A stretch of DNA of 38,296 nucleotides from an uncultured Oscillospiraceae bacterium. GTDB lineage: Bacteria > Bacillota > Clostridia > Oscillospirales > Acutalibacteraceae. Positions 1 to 7,346 of this stretch are shown one piece after another. Every line of letters starts with the position of its first letter. Position 1 is the stretch's first letter. The stretch is from the NCBI GenBank assembly GCA_900554535.1, contig USIA01000005.1, positions 1 to 38,296 on the forward strand. Reading direction: 5' to 3'. A program made the position numbers and the translations under genes. The notes beneath the pieces are model-generated. The model was not told the origin of the DNA. It searched no databases and saw only the letters and a program-made list of their open reading frames with translations.

Positions 1-158
1 CGGTGATGTCGGAGAAAGCCCCCCGGGGGCAAGCCGCCGGAGCCGTCAAAGAGGCTGCCGAGGGTCAGTTTGTTATCTATCACAAAAATGTGACCACTTG
101 GCAATTCCCCATAAGCCACAAGGCCATCTTCAGAAAACCGATATTTAACATTACTCAT
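1..158 (-). CDS. Cytosine-5 DNA methyltransferase, N-terminal part (runs off window)
   Basis: Reading leftwards from an ATG at 158, about 52 residues are visible before the window ends. After some 30 leader residues comes LTLGSLFDGSGG, which matches motif I (the S-adenosylmethionine-binding FxGxG loop) of the Dcm/C5-methyltransferase family, whose members transfer a methyl group to C5 of cytosine. The gene overlaps the 3' end of the upstream ParB-methyltransferase by 8 bp (the TAA lies inside its first codons), so the two are translationally coupled. A GGAGG-like site sits just upstream inside the previous gene. Only motif I can be checked; the catalytic Pro-Cys motif IV lies outside the window. 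The position after the SAM synthetase and another methyltransferase suggests a phage DNA-modification block. Confidence 0.7.
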   Translation of the reverse strand, partial: MSNVKYRFSEDGLVAYGELPSGHIFVIDNKLTLGSLFDGSGGLPPGGFLRHH

Positions 159-1425
159 CTGCAATCACCTCCGCCATATCAAGAACCTGTTCGTAGGTGT
201 ATTCCTTCCCCTCACGGAGAAGTACTATATCGTCCGTCACCTCGTTGTGCAGGTTCAGATACCGTCTGACTGCCACATCCACAAACTTTGGTTCCAGTTC
301 CACCCCATAGCAAATCCGCCCAATCTGGTCACAGGCAATCAGCGTGGATGCGGAACCCAGAAACCCGTCCAGTACGATCCCGTTTATCTGTGTGCTTTGC
401 TGTATCAGATACGCAATGAGGGGAACGGGTTTACTGGAAGGATGACCATATCCGTCCTCTTTTGAATTCTTGATCCCGTCAAATTCAAAGACGGCTTTTT
501 GTTTCTGGTCTCCATACCATTTGTGCTTTCCGTCCTTACGCCATCCGAATATGATTGGCTCCATGTTGAACTTCCAGTCCGTCCGCATAAGCGGAGCCCT
601 GGGTTTCTTCCAAATGAGTCCAGCGCCGACCTTGAACCCAGCATCCTCAAAGGCATCGTAAAATACACGCGCCTTCATCGTGGCATAAAACTCATAAATG
701 GATGCATCAATGGCCATAGCCTCCTTAAAGTTTGTAAATGCTTTCATGAGGAACTCATATGCCTGGGCATCTTCCAGATCATCGTTTGCAATCCGCCCAG
801 ACTGACTTTCCAGCCTGACAAAATACGGAGCGTCCGTACAGACCAGGTTGACCTTTGTATCTCCAAGAAGTGCCTGGAACGTATCCGGATCTGTGGAGTC
901 CCCGCAGATGACGGTATGCCTTCCAAGCCGCCAGATGTCTCCTATTCTGGAAAAGCACGGCTTCTCCAGTTCCGCTTCCACATCGAAGTCATCTTCCTTC
1001 GCCTCATCATCCGCGCCAAACAGGTCTGCCAGTTCCTTCTCGTCAAAGCCGGTTAGCAGGGGATCAAAGTCCATACCCTGCAAAGACTCGATCTCCACCC
1101 GCAGAAGTTCCTCATCCCATCCGGCGTCCAGCGCCATGCGGTTGTCCGCAATGATATAGGCTTTCTTCTGCGCTTCCGTCATTTCATCCACAAAAACGCA
1201 CGGAACTTCTTTGTATCCTTCTGCCTTTGCGCCGATAAGACGTCCGTGTCCTGCCAGAACGTTGTAATCTCTATCAACAATAATCGGATTTACAAATCCA
1301 AACTCCCGTAAAGAAGCCCGAAGCTTGTTTATCTGCTCCGGGCTGTGTGTCCTTGCATTATTGATATATGGGACAAGCCGATTAATATCAACCAACTGGA
1401 ATTCTGTAATTGTTTTATGTTCCAT
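151..1425 (-). CDS. ParB-like domain / DNA adenine-or-N4-cytosine methyltransferase fusion
   Basis: About 424 residues. The N-terminal ~100 residues are a ParB/Srx-like nuclease fold (INRLVPYINNARTHS, then the GHGRLIGAK box typical of ParB). The C-terminal half is an N6/N4 (beta-class) DNA methyltransferase, with a catalytic loop TDAPYFV near residue 200 and the SAM-binding motif LDGFLGSASTLIAC near 380, followed by an acidic GVELEP. The usual catalytic tetrapeptide is DPPY; here it is DAPY. This domain pair is common in Firmicutes phages beside terminase genes. The ATG at 1425 is chosen because AAGGAGGT lies 7 bases upstream; the longer reading to 1494 has no such site. It overlaps the homing endonuclease gene upstream by 11 bp and the C5 methyltransferase downstream by 8 bp. 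The target sequence cannot be read from the protein. Confidence 0.85.
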   Translation of the reverse strand: MEHKTITEFQLVDINRLVPYINNARTHSPEQINKLRASLREFGFVNPIIVDRDYNVLAGHGRLIGAKAEGYKEVPCVFVDEMTEAQKKAYIIADNRMALDAGWDEELLRVEIESLQGMDFDPLLTGFDEKELADLFGADDEAKEDDFDVEAELEKPCFSRIGDIWRLGRHTVICGDSTDPDTFQALLGDTKVNLVCTDAPYFVRLESQSGRIANDDLEDAQAYEFLMKAFTNFKEAMAIDASIYEFYATMKARVFYDAFEDAGFKVGAGLIWKKPRAPLMRTDWKFNMEPIIFGWRKDGKHKWYGDQKQKAVFEFDGIKNSKEDGYGHPSSKPVPLIAYLIQQSTQINGIVLDGFLGSASTLIACDQIGRICYGVELEPKFVDVAVRRYLNLHNEVTDDIVLLREGKEYTYEQVLDMAEVIADE

Positions 1426-2029
1426 GCTGCACCTCCTTCGGCAGAATTGTACGGATTCTTTGGACGATTTTTGAAATAGTCGAATGTGAAACATTATTTA
1501 TCCGCCCTAATTCGCACATAGACATTCCGAAATGCTCATACAGAATATATAATGTGAGCCAGTCTGCTAACGGTATGGCTAATTCATGTTTGGCGGCATG
1601 CGGATCAAACAATCCCGTACTAATCGCATGAGCATTATTTTCAGCAACTGTACACCATTCGAGATTTGAGAGGGCATTATTCTGTTTGTTGCCATCTTTA
1701 TGGTTTACTACAAGATTTTGCCTTTCTCCAATCCACGCATTTAGCATCATTCTATGTGCCTTAAGATGTTTTTTGATTCCATCTATCGTGATGCGATACG
1801 TAACATAGCCATACTTATCGATTGATCCGTTTAGTTTCATTATCCTGTATTTTTCAACTAAATTTCCTGCCTTGGAATACTGTCTGTGACAAATTGAATA
1901 GAAGTTCCCGTAGCGATCACAAACATAACAATCGTTCTCTGGGCAAAAATGATAATCATCCACACCGAGAGTCTTCATCTGTTCATCAACCCAAATTAAT
2001 GCTCCTTCCGAATGAGATGTAGTTTTCAT
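1415..2029 (-). CDS. HNH homing endonuclease (NUMOD4/HNH_3 type)
   Basis: About 204 residues. The central part carries the HNH core NHKDGNKQNNALSNLEWCT (about residues 110-135), typical of free-standing phage homing endonucleases that nick DNA and spread their own gene. The ~60 residues before it (DRYGNFYSI..., YVTYRI) resemble a NUMOD4-type DNA-recognition segment. The C-terminal ~55 residues hold a helix-turn-helix-like stretch (MCELGRINNVSHSTISKIV). Start 2029 is supported by an ATGA overlap with the stop of the SAM synthetase gene. Such genes are selfish insertions. It sits between two genes of the methylation block and keeps the operon coupled at both ends. Base composition looks more AT-rich than that of its neighbours, consistent with recent arrival. 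Confidence 0.85.
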   Translation of the reverse strand: MKTTSHSEGALIWVDEQMKTLGVDDYHFCPENDCYVCDRYGNFYSICHRQYSKAGNLVEKYRIMKLNGSIDKYGYVTYRITIDGIKKHLKAHRMMLNAWIGERQNLVVNHKDGNKQNNALSNLEWCTVAENNAHAISTGLFDPHAAKHELAIPLADWLTLYILYEHFGMSMCELGRINNVSHSTISKIVQRIRTILPKEVQHGT

Positions 2030-2811
2030 CGCACCAGCCCCCATTCCGCAAATTTCTCAAAACCGCCAAGGCTCTGGATATATCTCCGGGCAGTCTCCAC
2101 GATCTCAGCGTAGGGAACACCGTCCACTGTATCATCCCCGATGGCGCAGACAAGCTGCACTGGCTTTCCCGTTTCCTGCGCCTTCAGCCATGCGTAAATA
2201 TTGACAGACACATCCGCTTTGGAGAGATCCTTCCCATGCAGACCGCCGCCCGTCACCGAATCGGCCATATCTGAGCCGAGCTTACGATTGGTCACGCCGG
2301 AGTCCACATCCGTGCCGCCCGACCAGTCACCCAGAGGATTGACCTCGGCGGTGGGATACATCTTTTGCAGTTCCTCTGTGGGCGCATTACTCTGGCAGAG
2401 GATCAGCCTTGCTTCGTCAATAATGTACTTCCCATCCGAGGGATAAGTGTGATACACACTTTTTGCGATCTCGCAGAGAATTTTCTGCTCCTCCGTGACT
2501 GGCATTCCTTTGAAGATGCCATTGTCACCGCAACGGATTCCTTCTGCCTGGTTATTGGCAAGGCGTCCGTCCTGCGGCACTTCCACATAATCCAGGTGCA
2601 GATTCCCGCCGATACGCTTCACAATGGCATCCACCTCATCCAGCGGGATGTGTACGGAACTCTCCGCGATGATGTGGCAGACACCGTGGCCGATGAGAAC
2701 CTCCACAGCAATCCTGGGATTTTCTTCTTTTCTGTACGCCGCATCCACCAGAGCGCCGGCGATGCGATCCGCCACCTTATCCGGGTGGCACGGATTTACT
2801 TTCTCGAACAT
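2026..2811 (-). CDS. Phage S-adenosylmethionine synthetase (short MetK-like)
   Basis: About 261 residues, much shorter than the ~390 of cellular MetK. It should make S-adenosylmethionine from methionine and ATP. Family signs are the N-terminal NPCHPDKVADRIAGA (MetK: GHPDKVAD...), the internal DSGVTNRKLGSD (MetK: GLTGRK) and the C-terminal GGGLHGKDLSKADVS (MetK: GGGAFSGKDPTKVD). Known enzymes use these blocks for ATP, phosphate and metal binding. The ATG at 2811 follows an AAAGGGGTG site. The gene lies four bases downstream of the small terminase and directly upstream of two DNA methyltransferases (separated only by a homing endonuclease), suggesting it supplies their methyl donor during infection. 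Whether the shortened protein is fully active cannot be told from sequence. Confidence 0.85.
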   Translation of the reverse strand: MFEKVNPCHPDKVADRIAGALVDAAYRKEENPRIAVEVLIGHGVCHIIAESSVHIPLDEVDAIVKRIGGNLHLDYVEVPQDGRLANNQAEGIRCGDNGIFKGMPVTEEQKILCEIAKSVYHTYPSDGKYIIDEARLILCQSNAPTEELQKMYPTAEVNPLGDWSGGTDVDSGVTNRKLGSDMADSVTGGGLHGKDLSKADVSVNIYAWLKAQETGKPVQLVCAIGDDTVDGVPYAEIVETARRYIQSLGGFEKFAEWGLVR

Positions 2812-2815
2812 GGCT

Positions 2816-3364
2816 TCACCCCTTTCTTGCACGGAGCAGACGCTCCATCAAATCGTCCTGGGGAGATACCTCCCCGTAATCCGTGCTGCAGTTTTCCTTT
2901 ACGATCTGGAAGATCTCATTCCAGAGCCGCACCGCCTGGTTCATGTAGTTGATGCCGATATTGATGAACGGGGACGGGATCGGCTTCTGGGTGGTCGGGT
3001 GCTTGGATAGGAAGCCCATGCGGTTGGTCATCTCCTCGCACTGAATCCACCGGGCGGAGCACATAGCATACCGTTCTAATAGCTGGGGAGACACCTTCGC
3101 CGCACAGCCCACCTTTTTCAGCCACTCCCAGGTTTCCGTGTATATTTCTTCCGCCTGGAGCGTACTCCCGTCACGCTGCTCGGCGGATAAAAACTCATGG
3201 GGCTTTGGCATATCGACACACTCGACTTCGGGAATATCCAGCACTTCCAGCCTGCGTCCGCCCGGATTGCCGTTCTCGGCTTTCTCCTTGACGGCAGCCT
3301 TTTTTCTTCCCGCACCGGGTCTTGCACCGCCGCGCCCGCCTGTGTTGTTGGATTTTGTCGGCAT
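2816..3364 (-). CDS. Phage terminase small subunit, P27 family
   Basis: About 182 residues. The start is a Gly/Arg/Lys-rich tail (TGGRGGARPGAGRKKAA), followed by the P27-like helical body with EEIYTETWEWLKKVG, ERYAMCSARW and a C-terminal ...NYMNQAVRLWNEIFQIVKEN. The P27 small subunit recognises phage DNA at the packaging site and loads the large terminase. The start at 3364 follows AAAGGGGTGA. Reading further upstream gives a low-complexity extension without a ribosome site. The next gene downstream is the SAM synthetase rather than the large terminase, so the packaging genes are split by the modification block. A 143-bp gap separates it from the HNH gene upstream. Confidence 0.8.
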   Translation of the reverse strand: MPTKSNNTGGRGGARPGAGRKKAAVKEKAENGNPGGRRLEVLDIPEVECVDMPKPHEFLSAEQRDGSTLQAEEIYTETWEWLKKVGCAAKVSPQLLERYAMCSARWIQCEEMTNRMGFLSKHPTTQKPIPSPFINIGINYMNQAVRLWNEIFQIVKENCSTDYGEVSPQDDLMERLLRARKG

Positions 3365-3507
3365 TTTCTCACCCCTTTCCTCGAAAAGTAAAGCAGCCGC
3401 AGCCGGCCACCCTTTATTACCCTTTTGATTTCGCCTTTTTCGCACGCGAGCCCCCGCGCCCGTTCCCACGGGGCAGAGCCGTAGAGATTTTGACCGCCCC
3501 TGAGGCT

Positions 3508-3867
3508 TTAGTGATTGTGCCAGCGGTCCCCACGTTCTGCATGGATTTTCGCATGACAGGAAGAACATAAGGACATTAGATTATTTTCGCTGTGATCACC
3601 GCCCTCTGCCAGAGGCTTGATGTGATGCACCTGCTCCGCCTTGACGAGCCTGCCTTCCCGTTGGCACTGCTCACAAAGCGGGTGTGCATCCATGTACCGG
3701 TCACGGATGCGTTTCCATGCCCGTCCATACCTGCGCTTGGCTGCCGGGTCCCGGTCATACTTTTCGTACCGCTGGTTCTCTTTTCTTTGATGTTCCTCAC
3801 AGAACCTGCCATCCGTCAGCTTAGGACAGCCGGGGTAGGAACACGGCCGCTTTGGTTTCCTTGGCAT
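3508..3867 (-). CDS. HNH endonuclease, terminase-associated type
   Basis: About 119 residues. The N-terminus has a Cys/His zinc-binding pattern (CSYPGCPKLTDGRFCEEH). A basic stretch follows, then the HNH core with CEQCQREGR, VHHIKPLAEGGDHSENNL and CSSCHAKIH, giving the two CxxC pairs plus the HH and N residues of the fold. Small HNH proteins of this kind are found directly beside terminase genes in cos-type siphophages, where they assist packaging cleavage. Start 3867 is set by GGAGGTGA upstream. Its place just before the small terminase fits that role. It differs clearly from the larger homing HNH protein at 1415-2029. Confidence 0.85.
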   Translation of the reverse strand: MPRKPKRPCSYPGCPKLTDGRFCEEHQRKENQRYEKYDRDPAAKRRYGRAWKRIRDRYMDAHPLCEQCQREGRLVKAEQVHHIKPLAEGGDHSENNLMSLCSSCHAKIHAERGDRWHNH

Positions 3868-4011
3868 CGGCTCACCTCCTCCGGGCATAAAGAAAGCCCC
3901 CGCAGGAAAATCTCCCACGAAGGCTTTTGGCTGTATACATTTTCGCTGATTCTATCATACTCCACCACCCTATGTGCCACAAGGGAAGCGGTGTGTCAAA
4001 GTGTGCCAATG

Positions 4012-4422
4012 TCAGATAAAATCCGGAAAGTGTTGGAGAGCCGACCCATGTATGCGGTGGACTGTCCTCAAAGAAACATCCAGCAGCTCTGCTATTTTCT
4101 GCCATGTCCTCCCATCAATATACCGGTAGCGCAGCAGCAGCTTTTCCTGATTATTCTCAACACAGTCAATGGCTTGACTCACCGATTTTTGCAAATCCAC
4201 ATATTCATCCACCATATGGCTGATGTCCCGCTCCAGTTCATCAATCTTGCAGATACATCTGGCAAAAGGAGCATCCGACGGACGGTTAGGATTATGCTGT
4301 TCCTCAAAATGGCTGCCGGATATCCTCCTTGACAGATCCCTCCAATAATCCAATTCCCTCAGTTTGGAATGGATCAGGGCATCTATTTCCCTGGCCTGGT
4401 TCAAGTATTCCTTGGCCGTCAT
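4012..4422 (-). CDS. ArpU/DUF1492-like phage transcriptional regulator
   Basis: About 136 residues. The N-terminal half is a charged helical region (EIDALIHSKLRELDYWRDL..., ELERDISHMVDEYVDL). The C-terminal half is a sigma region-4-like helix-turn-helix (LRYRYIDGRTWQKIAELL... VSLRTVHRIHGSAL). The layout matches the DUF1492/ArpU family of phage proteins that switch on late genes, placed as usual just before the packaging genes. ATG 4422 forms an ATGA overlap with the upstream stop and has a GGGGAGGT site. About 145 bp without a gene follow before the HNH gene, a reasonable place for a late promoter. Confidence 0.7.
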   Translation of the reverse strand: MTAKEYLNQAREIDALIHSKLRELDYWRDLSRRISGSHFEEQHNPNRPSDAPFARCICKIDELERDISHMVDEYVDLQKSVSQAIDCVENNQEKLLLRYRYIDGRTWQKIAELLDVSLRTVHRIHGSALQHFPDFI

Positions 4423-4862
4423 TCCGATACCTCCCCATCCTGTTTTTTCAGTTCCTCCAACTCTGTTTTTAATGTTTCAAGCTGGATTCTCGCCATATCC
4501 ATCAGCCCCGACGCCAGTCTTGGCGGAAAGATATAGTTCAGCGGTTTTCGTTTTTTCCCGCCTTTATCGTGGAGGAAAGCAACAGCCACCTTAATCGTAC
4601 AGCAGTTGCAAGGGCTGAGGATATCCTTATATATTTCCAATGTATTTTCAAGCTCTCGGATTTTTATATTCCGCATCAGCCATTCTCCATCAACCGCTCC
4701 CCTGGTCAGGGTGTCGTACCAGTCAGACCGGAAGAATCTTTCACACTCCAGCATTGTGTCTTCCGGGCTTTTCCCATCAATACTGCAGCCCATGAATGCC
4801 GCAGCATAATCCTCCGCTGCCTGCCGGACGATTGCGTTTTTTAAGTTATCAAATGCATCCAT
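4419..4862 (-). CDS. Conserved phage protein of unknown function
   Basis: About 147 residues. I do not recognise a domain. Visible features are an aromatic/acidic middle (FFRSDWYDTLTRGAVDGEWLM), a CNCC cluster near residue 87, a short basic run (GGKKRKPLNYIFPPR) and an acidic C-terminal helix (ETLKTELEELKKQDGE) that could form a coiled coil. The start has GGAGGTGCGGT before it. It is coupled to the ArpU-like regulator by a 4-bp overlap and follows the SNF2 helicase gene after a 62-bp gap, so it belongs to the same early operon. A structural or accessory role in replication or late switching is possible but not shown. Confidence 0.6.
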   Translation of the reverse strand: MDAFDNLKNAIVRQAAEDYAAAFMGCSIDGKSPEDTMLECERFFRSDWYDTLTRGAVDGEWLMRNIKIRELENTLEIYKDILSPCNCCTIKVAVAFLHDKGGKKRKPLNYIFPPRLASGLMDMARIQLETLKTELEELKKQDGEVSE

Positions 4863-4924
4863 ACCGCACCTCCAAAAAAATTTATTAAATTCCCTCGGAT
4901 TGGCTATAGTTGTCTTAGATTTGC

Positions 4925-6289
4925 TCAGATTTTCAAATCAGCTTTTACGGCTTCGATCAACGCAGCCTGTGTGGTGTCCTTTTCCGACAGGGCTTTCATG
5001 ATCCGCTCGTCAATCGTACCTTTCGTGATGATATGCAGCACCACCACGGTATCGGACTGCTGGCCCTGCCGCCAGAGGCGGGCGTTGGTCTGCTGGTAAA
5101 GTTCCAGGGACCAGGTCAGTCCAAACCATACAAGGGTGGAACCTCCGCTTTGAAGGTTCAGCCCGTGTCCCGCCGATGCCGGGTGAATCAGTGCCACTGG
5201 AAGTTCCCCTGCATTCCATCTACGGATGCTTTCCGAAGAATCCAGCCTGGAAAACGGGATTTTCAGCTTATGGAGCCGCTTCGTGATCCGTTCCAGGTCG
5301 TGCCGGAACCAGTAAGCCACCAGGAGCGGTTTCCCTCCCATACTCTCGATGATGTCCTCCAAGGCATCCAGTTTCCGGTCATGAATGGCAATGGTCTCTC
5401 CTTCATCCGTGTATACTGCACCGTTTGCCATCTGTGAGAGCTTCCCGGAAAGAGCCGCAGCATTGGCGGCGGTGATTTCCCCGTCCGGGAGCTGCAGCAA
5501 CAGATCCCGCTTGAAGGAAACATACCGTTGCACTTCCTCCTCAGAGAGATACACCTCATAGCCGGAGGAAACGAACTGTGGCATCTGCAGGTAATCTGTG
5601 GATTTCATGGAAATCGTGATGTCAGAGATTAGCCGGTAGATCTGTTCCTCCGCCCCTGGAAGGGGCTTGTAGGAAAACACCACCTGCCCATTGCGCTTGT
5701 CCGGCAAGAAAAACCGGGTACGATACTGACTGATGAACCTCCCCAGCCGCTGCCCCATATCCAGCAGCTTGAACTCAGCCCACAGGTCCATCAGCCCATT
5801 GCTGCTTGGCGTCCCAGTCAGGCCCACGATCCGTCCCACCTTCGGCCGCACCTTCATCATGGCACGGAACCGCTTGGACTGGTGATTCTTGAAAGAAGAT
5901 AGCTCATCGACCACCACCATGTCGTAATCAAAGGGGATCCCGCTTGCTTCTACCAGCCACTGCACGTTCTCCCGGTTGATGATGTAAATATCGGCCTGCC
6001 GTCTCAGCGCCGCCAGCCGCTCCGTTTCTGTTCCCACAGCCACGGAATAGATCAAACTGTCCAGGTGATCCCACTTTTCAATCTCTGCCGGCCAGGTATC
6101 CCGTGCCACACGGAGAGGCGCAATCACGATGGCTTTGTGGATCTCAAAGCGGTCGAACAGCAGGTCGTTCAAAGCGGTCAGGGTAATGCTCGTCTTGCCA
6201 AGCCCCATCGACAAAAGCACTGCCGCAACAGGGTGTGTCTCGATATACTCCGTGGCATATTTCTGATACTCATGGGGCCTGTATCTCAT
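4925..6289 (-). CDS. SNF2-family DEAD/DEAH helicase (phage)
   Basis: About 454 residues. Helicase motif I is MGLGKTS (residues 28-34) and motif II is VVDELSSF (DELS in place of DEAH). LTGTPSSNG is motif III. The C-terminal RecA-like lobe has LIHPASAGHGLNLQSGG and a motif VI region (QQTNARLWRQGQ). The protein is a double-strand DNA translocase/remodelling ATPase rather than a classical unwinding helicase. In Firmicutes phages it sits in the replication module next to a VRR-NUC nuclease, as here: the two genes overlap by 20 bp. Its exact task, such as fork restart or clearing bound proteins, is not known. Confidence 0.9.
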   Translation of the reverse strand: MRYRPHEYQKYATEYIETHPVAAVLLSMGLGKTSITLTALNDLLFDRFEIHKAIVIAPLRVARDTWPAEIEKWDHLDSLIYSVAVGTETERLAALRRQADIYIINRENVQWLVEASGIPFDYDMVVVDELSSFKNHQSKRFRAMMKVRPKVGRIVGLTGTPSSNGLMDLWAEFKLLDMGQRLGRFISQYRTRFFLPDKRNGQVVFSYKPLPGAEEQIYRLISDITISMKSTDYLQMPQFVSSGYEVYLSEEEVQRYVSFKRDLLLQLPDGEITAANAAALSGKLSQMANGAVYTDEGETIAIHDRKLDALEDIIESMGGKPLLVAYWFRHDLERITKRLHKLKIPFSRLDSSESIRRWNAGELPVALIHPASAGHGLNLQSGGSTLVWFGLTWSLELYQQTNARLWRQGQQSDTVVVLHIITKGTIDERIMKALSEKDTTQAALIEAVKADLKI

Positions 6290-6551
6290 CTATGATCCCT
6301 CCGATCTGTTTCTCATCATCCAGCACATACACCTGGAAACCTAACCGCCGAAGGAGCCTGTGCCTGGAAAGCTGCAGGGGCCTCGGTTTTTCTCCCGGTG
6401 CTTTTACCTCCACAAAGCCGATGTGTCCGCCCGGCATCAGCACTAAGCGGTCGGGCATTCCGGCAAATCCGGGAGAGGTAAATTTCGGTGCGATGCCGCC
6501 TGCCGCTTTTACGGCTTTTGCCAGGGTCTGTTCAATCTGCCGCTCCCGCAT
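6270..6551 (-). CDS. VRR-NUC domain nuclease
   Basis: About 93 residues. The whole protein is one VRR-NUC (PD-(D/E)XK) domain: MRERQIEQTLAKAVKAAGG, then GMPDRLVLMPGG (catalytic Asp), then GFVEVKAPGEKP (the ExK motif), then a C-terminal LSRHRLLRRLGFQVYVL. Single-domain members cut branched DNA such as Holliday junctions or flaps. Start 6551 follows GGAGGGAAT; longer upstream readings lie inside the previous gene. It overlaps both neighbours, and pairing with the SNF2 ATPase downstream is a recurrent phage arrangement suggesting a joint nuclease-translocase function. Confidence 0.88.
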   Translation of the reverse strand: MRERQIEQTLAKAVKAAGGIAPKFTSPGFAGMPDRLVLMPGGHIGFVEVKAPGEKPRPLQLSRHRLLRRLGFQVYVLDDEKQIGGIIDEIQAP

Positions 6552-7050
6552 ATTCCCTCCATAACACCTCAAATGCCTCCACCGCTCCGCTGCAGGCGCC
6601 GATACGGCCAAGGTACCGCGCAATAACATCATGTTCTGCCAGAACCGGGAATTCAAAGTCGCGGAGCATATCCCGGACAAAATCTCCGCATGGCGTGGCG
6701 TCCGCCTCGAAGTTCCTCGCCCAGCGGAAGAACGGGCTGGGATTGTCATTGATCTCTCGTGTCAGCTCAATGCGGTAATTCCAGTTCAGGCTGTTCGGAT
6801 TCACGGGCCGGTATCCGGCAAGCAGCATGGCGTCCTTGAACTCGTTGTTGGTAAGGTAAACGCCCGTATCATGTTCCAGCAGGTGCTTCATCCCGTAGCT
6901 CGTATGCCCCTGCAGGACCTTTTTCCCGGCGCGGATATTCTTTCTGATCCACCCGTCAACCGCGGTAACCACAGCATCCTCACGGCCGGTGATCAGCGCC
7001 CCATCGGTAAATCCGTTCTCATTCGTATAAGGCCTTCCATTTTTGATCAT
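6532..7050 (-). CDS. Phage protein of unknown function with YozE-like C-terminal part
   Basis: About 172 residues. The N-terminal ~110 residues (HTSYGMKHLLEHDTGVYLTNNEF... AMLLAGYRPV) resemble a region seen in many Clostridia phage proteins and have no function I can name. The last ~60 residues (SPFFRWARNFEAD... GDFVRDMLRDFEFP... GAVEAFEVLWREY) fit the small all-helical YozE/SAM-like domain by pattern, which is a tentative match. GAAAGGAGAAATC precedes the ATG at 7050. It is the first gene after the gene-free repeat block, so it is the likely first product of any promoter there, and it overlaps the VRR-NUC gene by 20 bp. Confidence 0.6.
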   Translation of the reverse strand: MIKNGRPYTNENGFTDGALITGREDAVVTAVDGWIRKNIRAGKKVLQGHTSYGMKHLLEHDTGVYLTNNEFKDAMLLAGYRPVNPNSLNWNYRIELTREINDNPSPFFRWARNFEADATPCGDFVRDMLRDFEFPVLAEHDVIARYLGRIGACSGAVEAFEVLWREYAGAAD

Positions 7051-7113
7051 TTCCGATTTCTCCTTTCAGAAGTTGTCCCGTCCAGTCCTTGTCCACAGAG
7101 CCTGTCCACAGCA

Positions 7114-7137
7114 AAACCCTTGAAATCACTGCGTTTT
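7114..7137 (-). repeat. 24-bp direct repeat, copy 1
   Basis: On the plus strand it reads AAACCCTTG, five variable bases, then ACTGCGTTTT. Its partner is at 7286-7309. It lies between TGTCCAC boxes on the left and GGACAAGTGGAC on the right. Confidence 0.7.
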
Positions 7138-7174
7138 TGCTGCTTCTGCGGACAAGTGGACGGAAAATTCCCTT

Positions 7175-7201
7175 ACGCGCGAAATACGCGTGTTCGCGCG
7201 T
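7175..7201. repeat. 9-bp perfect inverted repeat with 9-nt loop
   Basis: ACGCGCGAA at 7175-7183 pairs perfectly with TTCGCGCGT at 7193-7201. The 9-nt spacer itself contains the palindrome ACGCGT. No T-run follows on either strand, so it is not an intrinsic terminator. It could be a protein binding site or an origin hairpin. Confidence 0.6.
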
Positions 7202-7285
7202 GTGCAGGACGGGATCTATATCCATATAAATTCATGTTTTTGTCTTATATAGGTTTTTCTGTCCAGTTGTCCAGTAAGATACCGG

Positions 7286-7309
7286 AAACCCTTGTGCTGA
7301 CTGCGTTTT
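7286..7309 (-). repeat. 24-bp direct repeat, copy 2
   Basis: Reads AAACCCTTG, five variable bases, then ACTGCGTTTT. Differs from copy 1 at 4 of 24 positions, all within the central five. Starts 172 bp from the start of copy 1. Flanked by CTGTCCAGTTGTCCAG on the left and ATGGACAACC on the right. Confidence 0.7.
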
Positions 7310-7346
7310 CCGGCCATGGACAACCCCAGGACAGGTGTGGGACGGC

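Larger units (their letters stand above)
7051..7346 (-). other. Gene-free repeat block; candidate phage replication origin or early leader
   Basis: No convincing coding frame fills these ~300 bp between the primase-helicase gene and the next gene. It holds an imperfect 24-bp direct repeat (7114-7137 and 7286-7309, 20 of 24 identical). Each copy is flanked by TGTCC on the left and GGACA on the right. It also holds a 9-bp perfect inverted repeat (7175-7201) and two sequences close to the DnaA-box consensus TTATCCACA: TTGTCCACA at 7089-7097 and CTGTCCACA at 7102-7110. Short repeats, a hairpin and DnaA-like boxes beside a primase-helicase gene suggest an origin. A transcribed leader with regulatory structure is the main alternative. 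Confidence 0.4.

Noticed and set aside
3..269. Plus-strand 88-codon frame at the left edge
   Set aside because: It runs antisense to the methyltransferase genes, has no family features and no ribosome site; the minus strand reads a clear C5 methyltransferase start.
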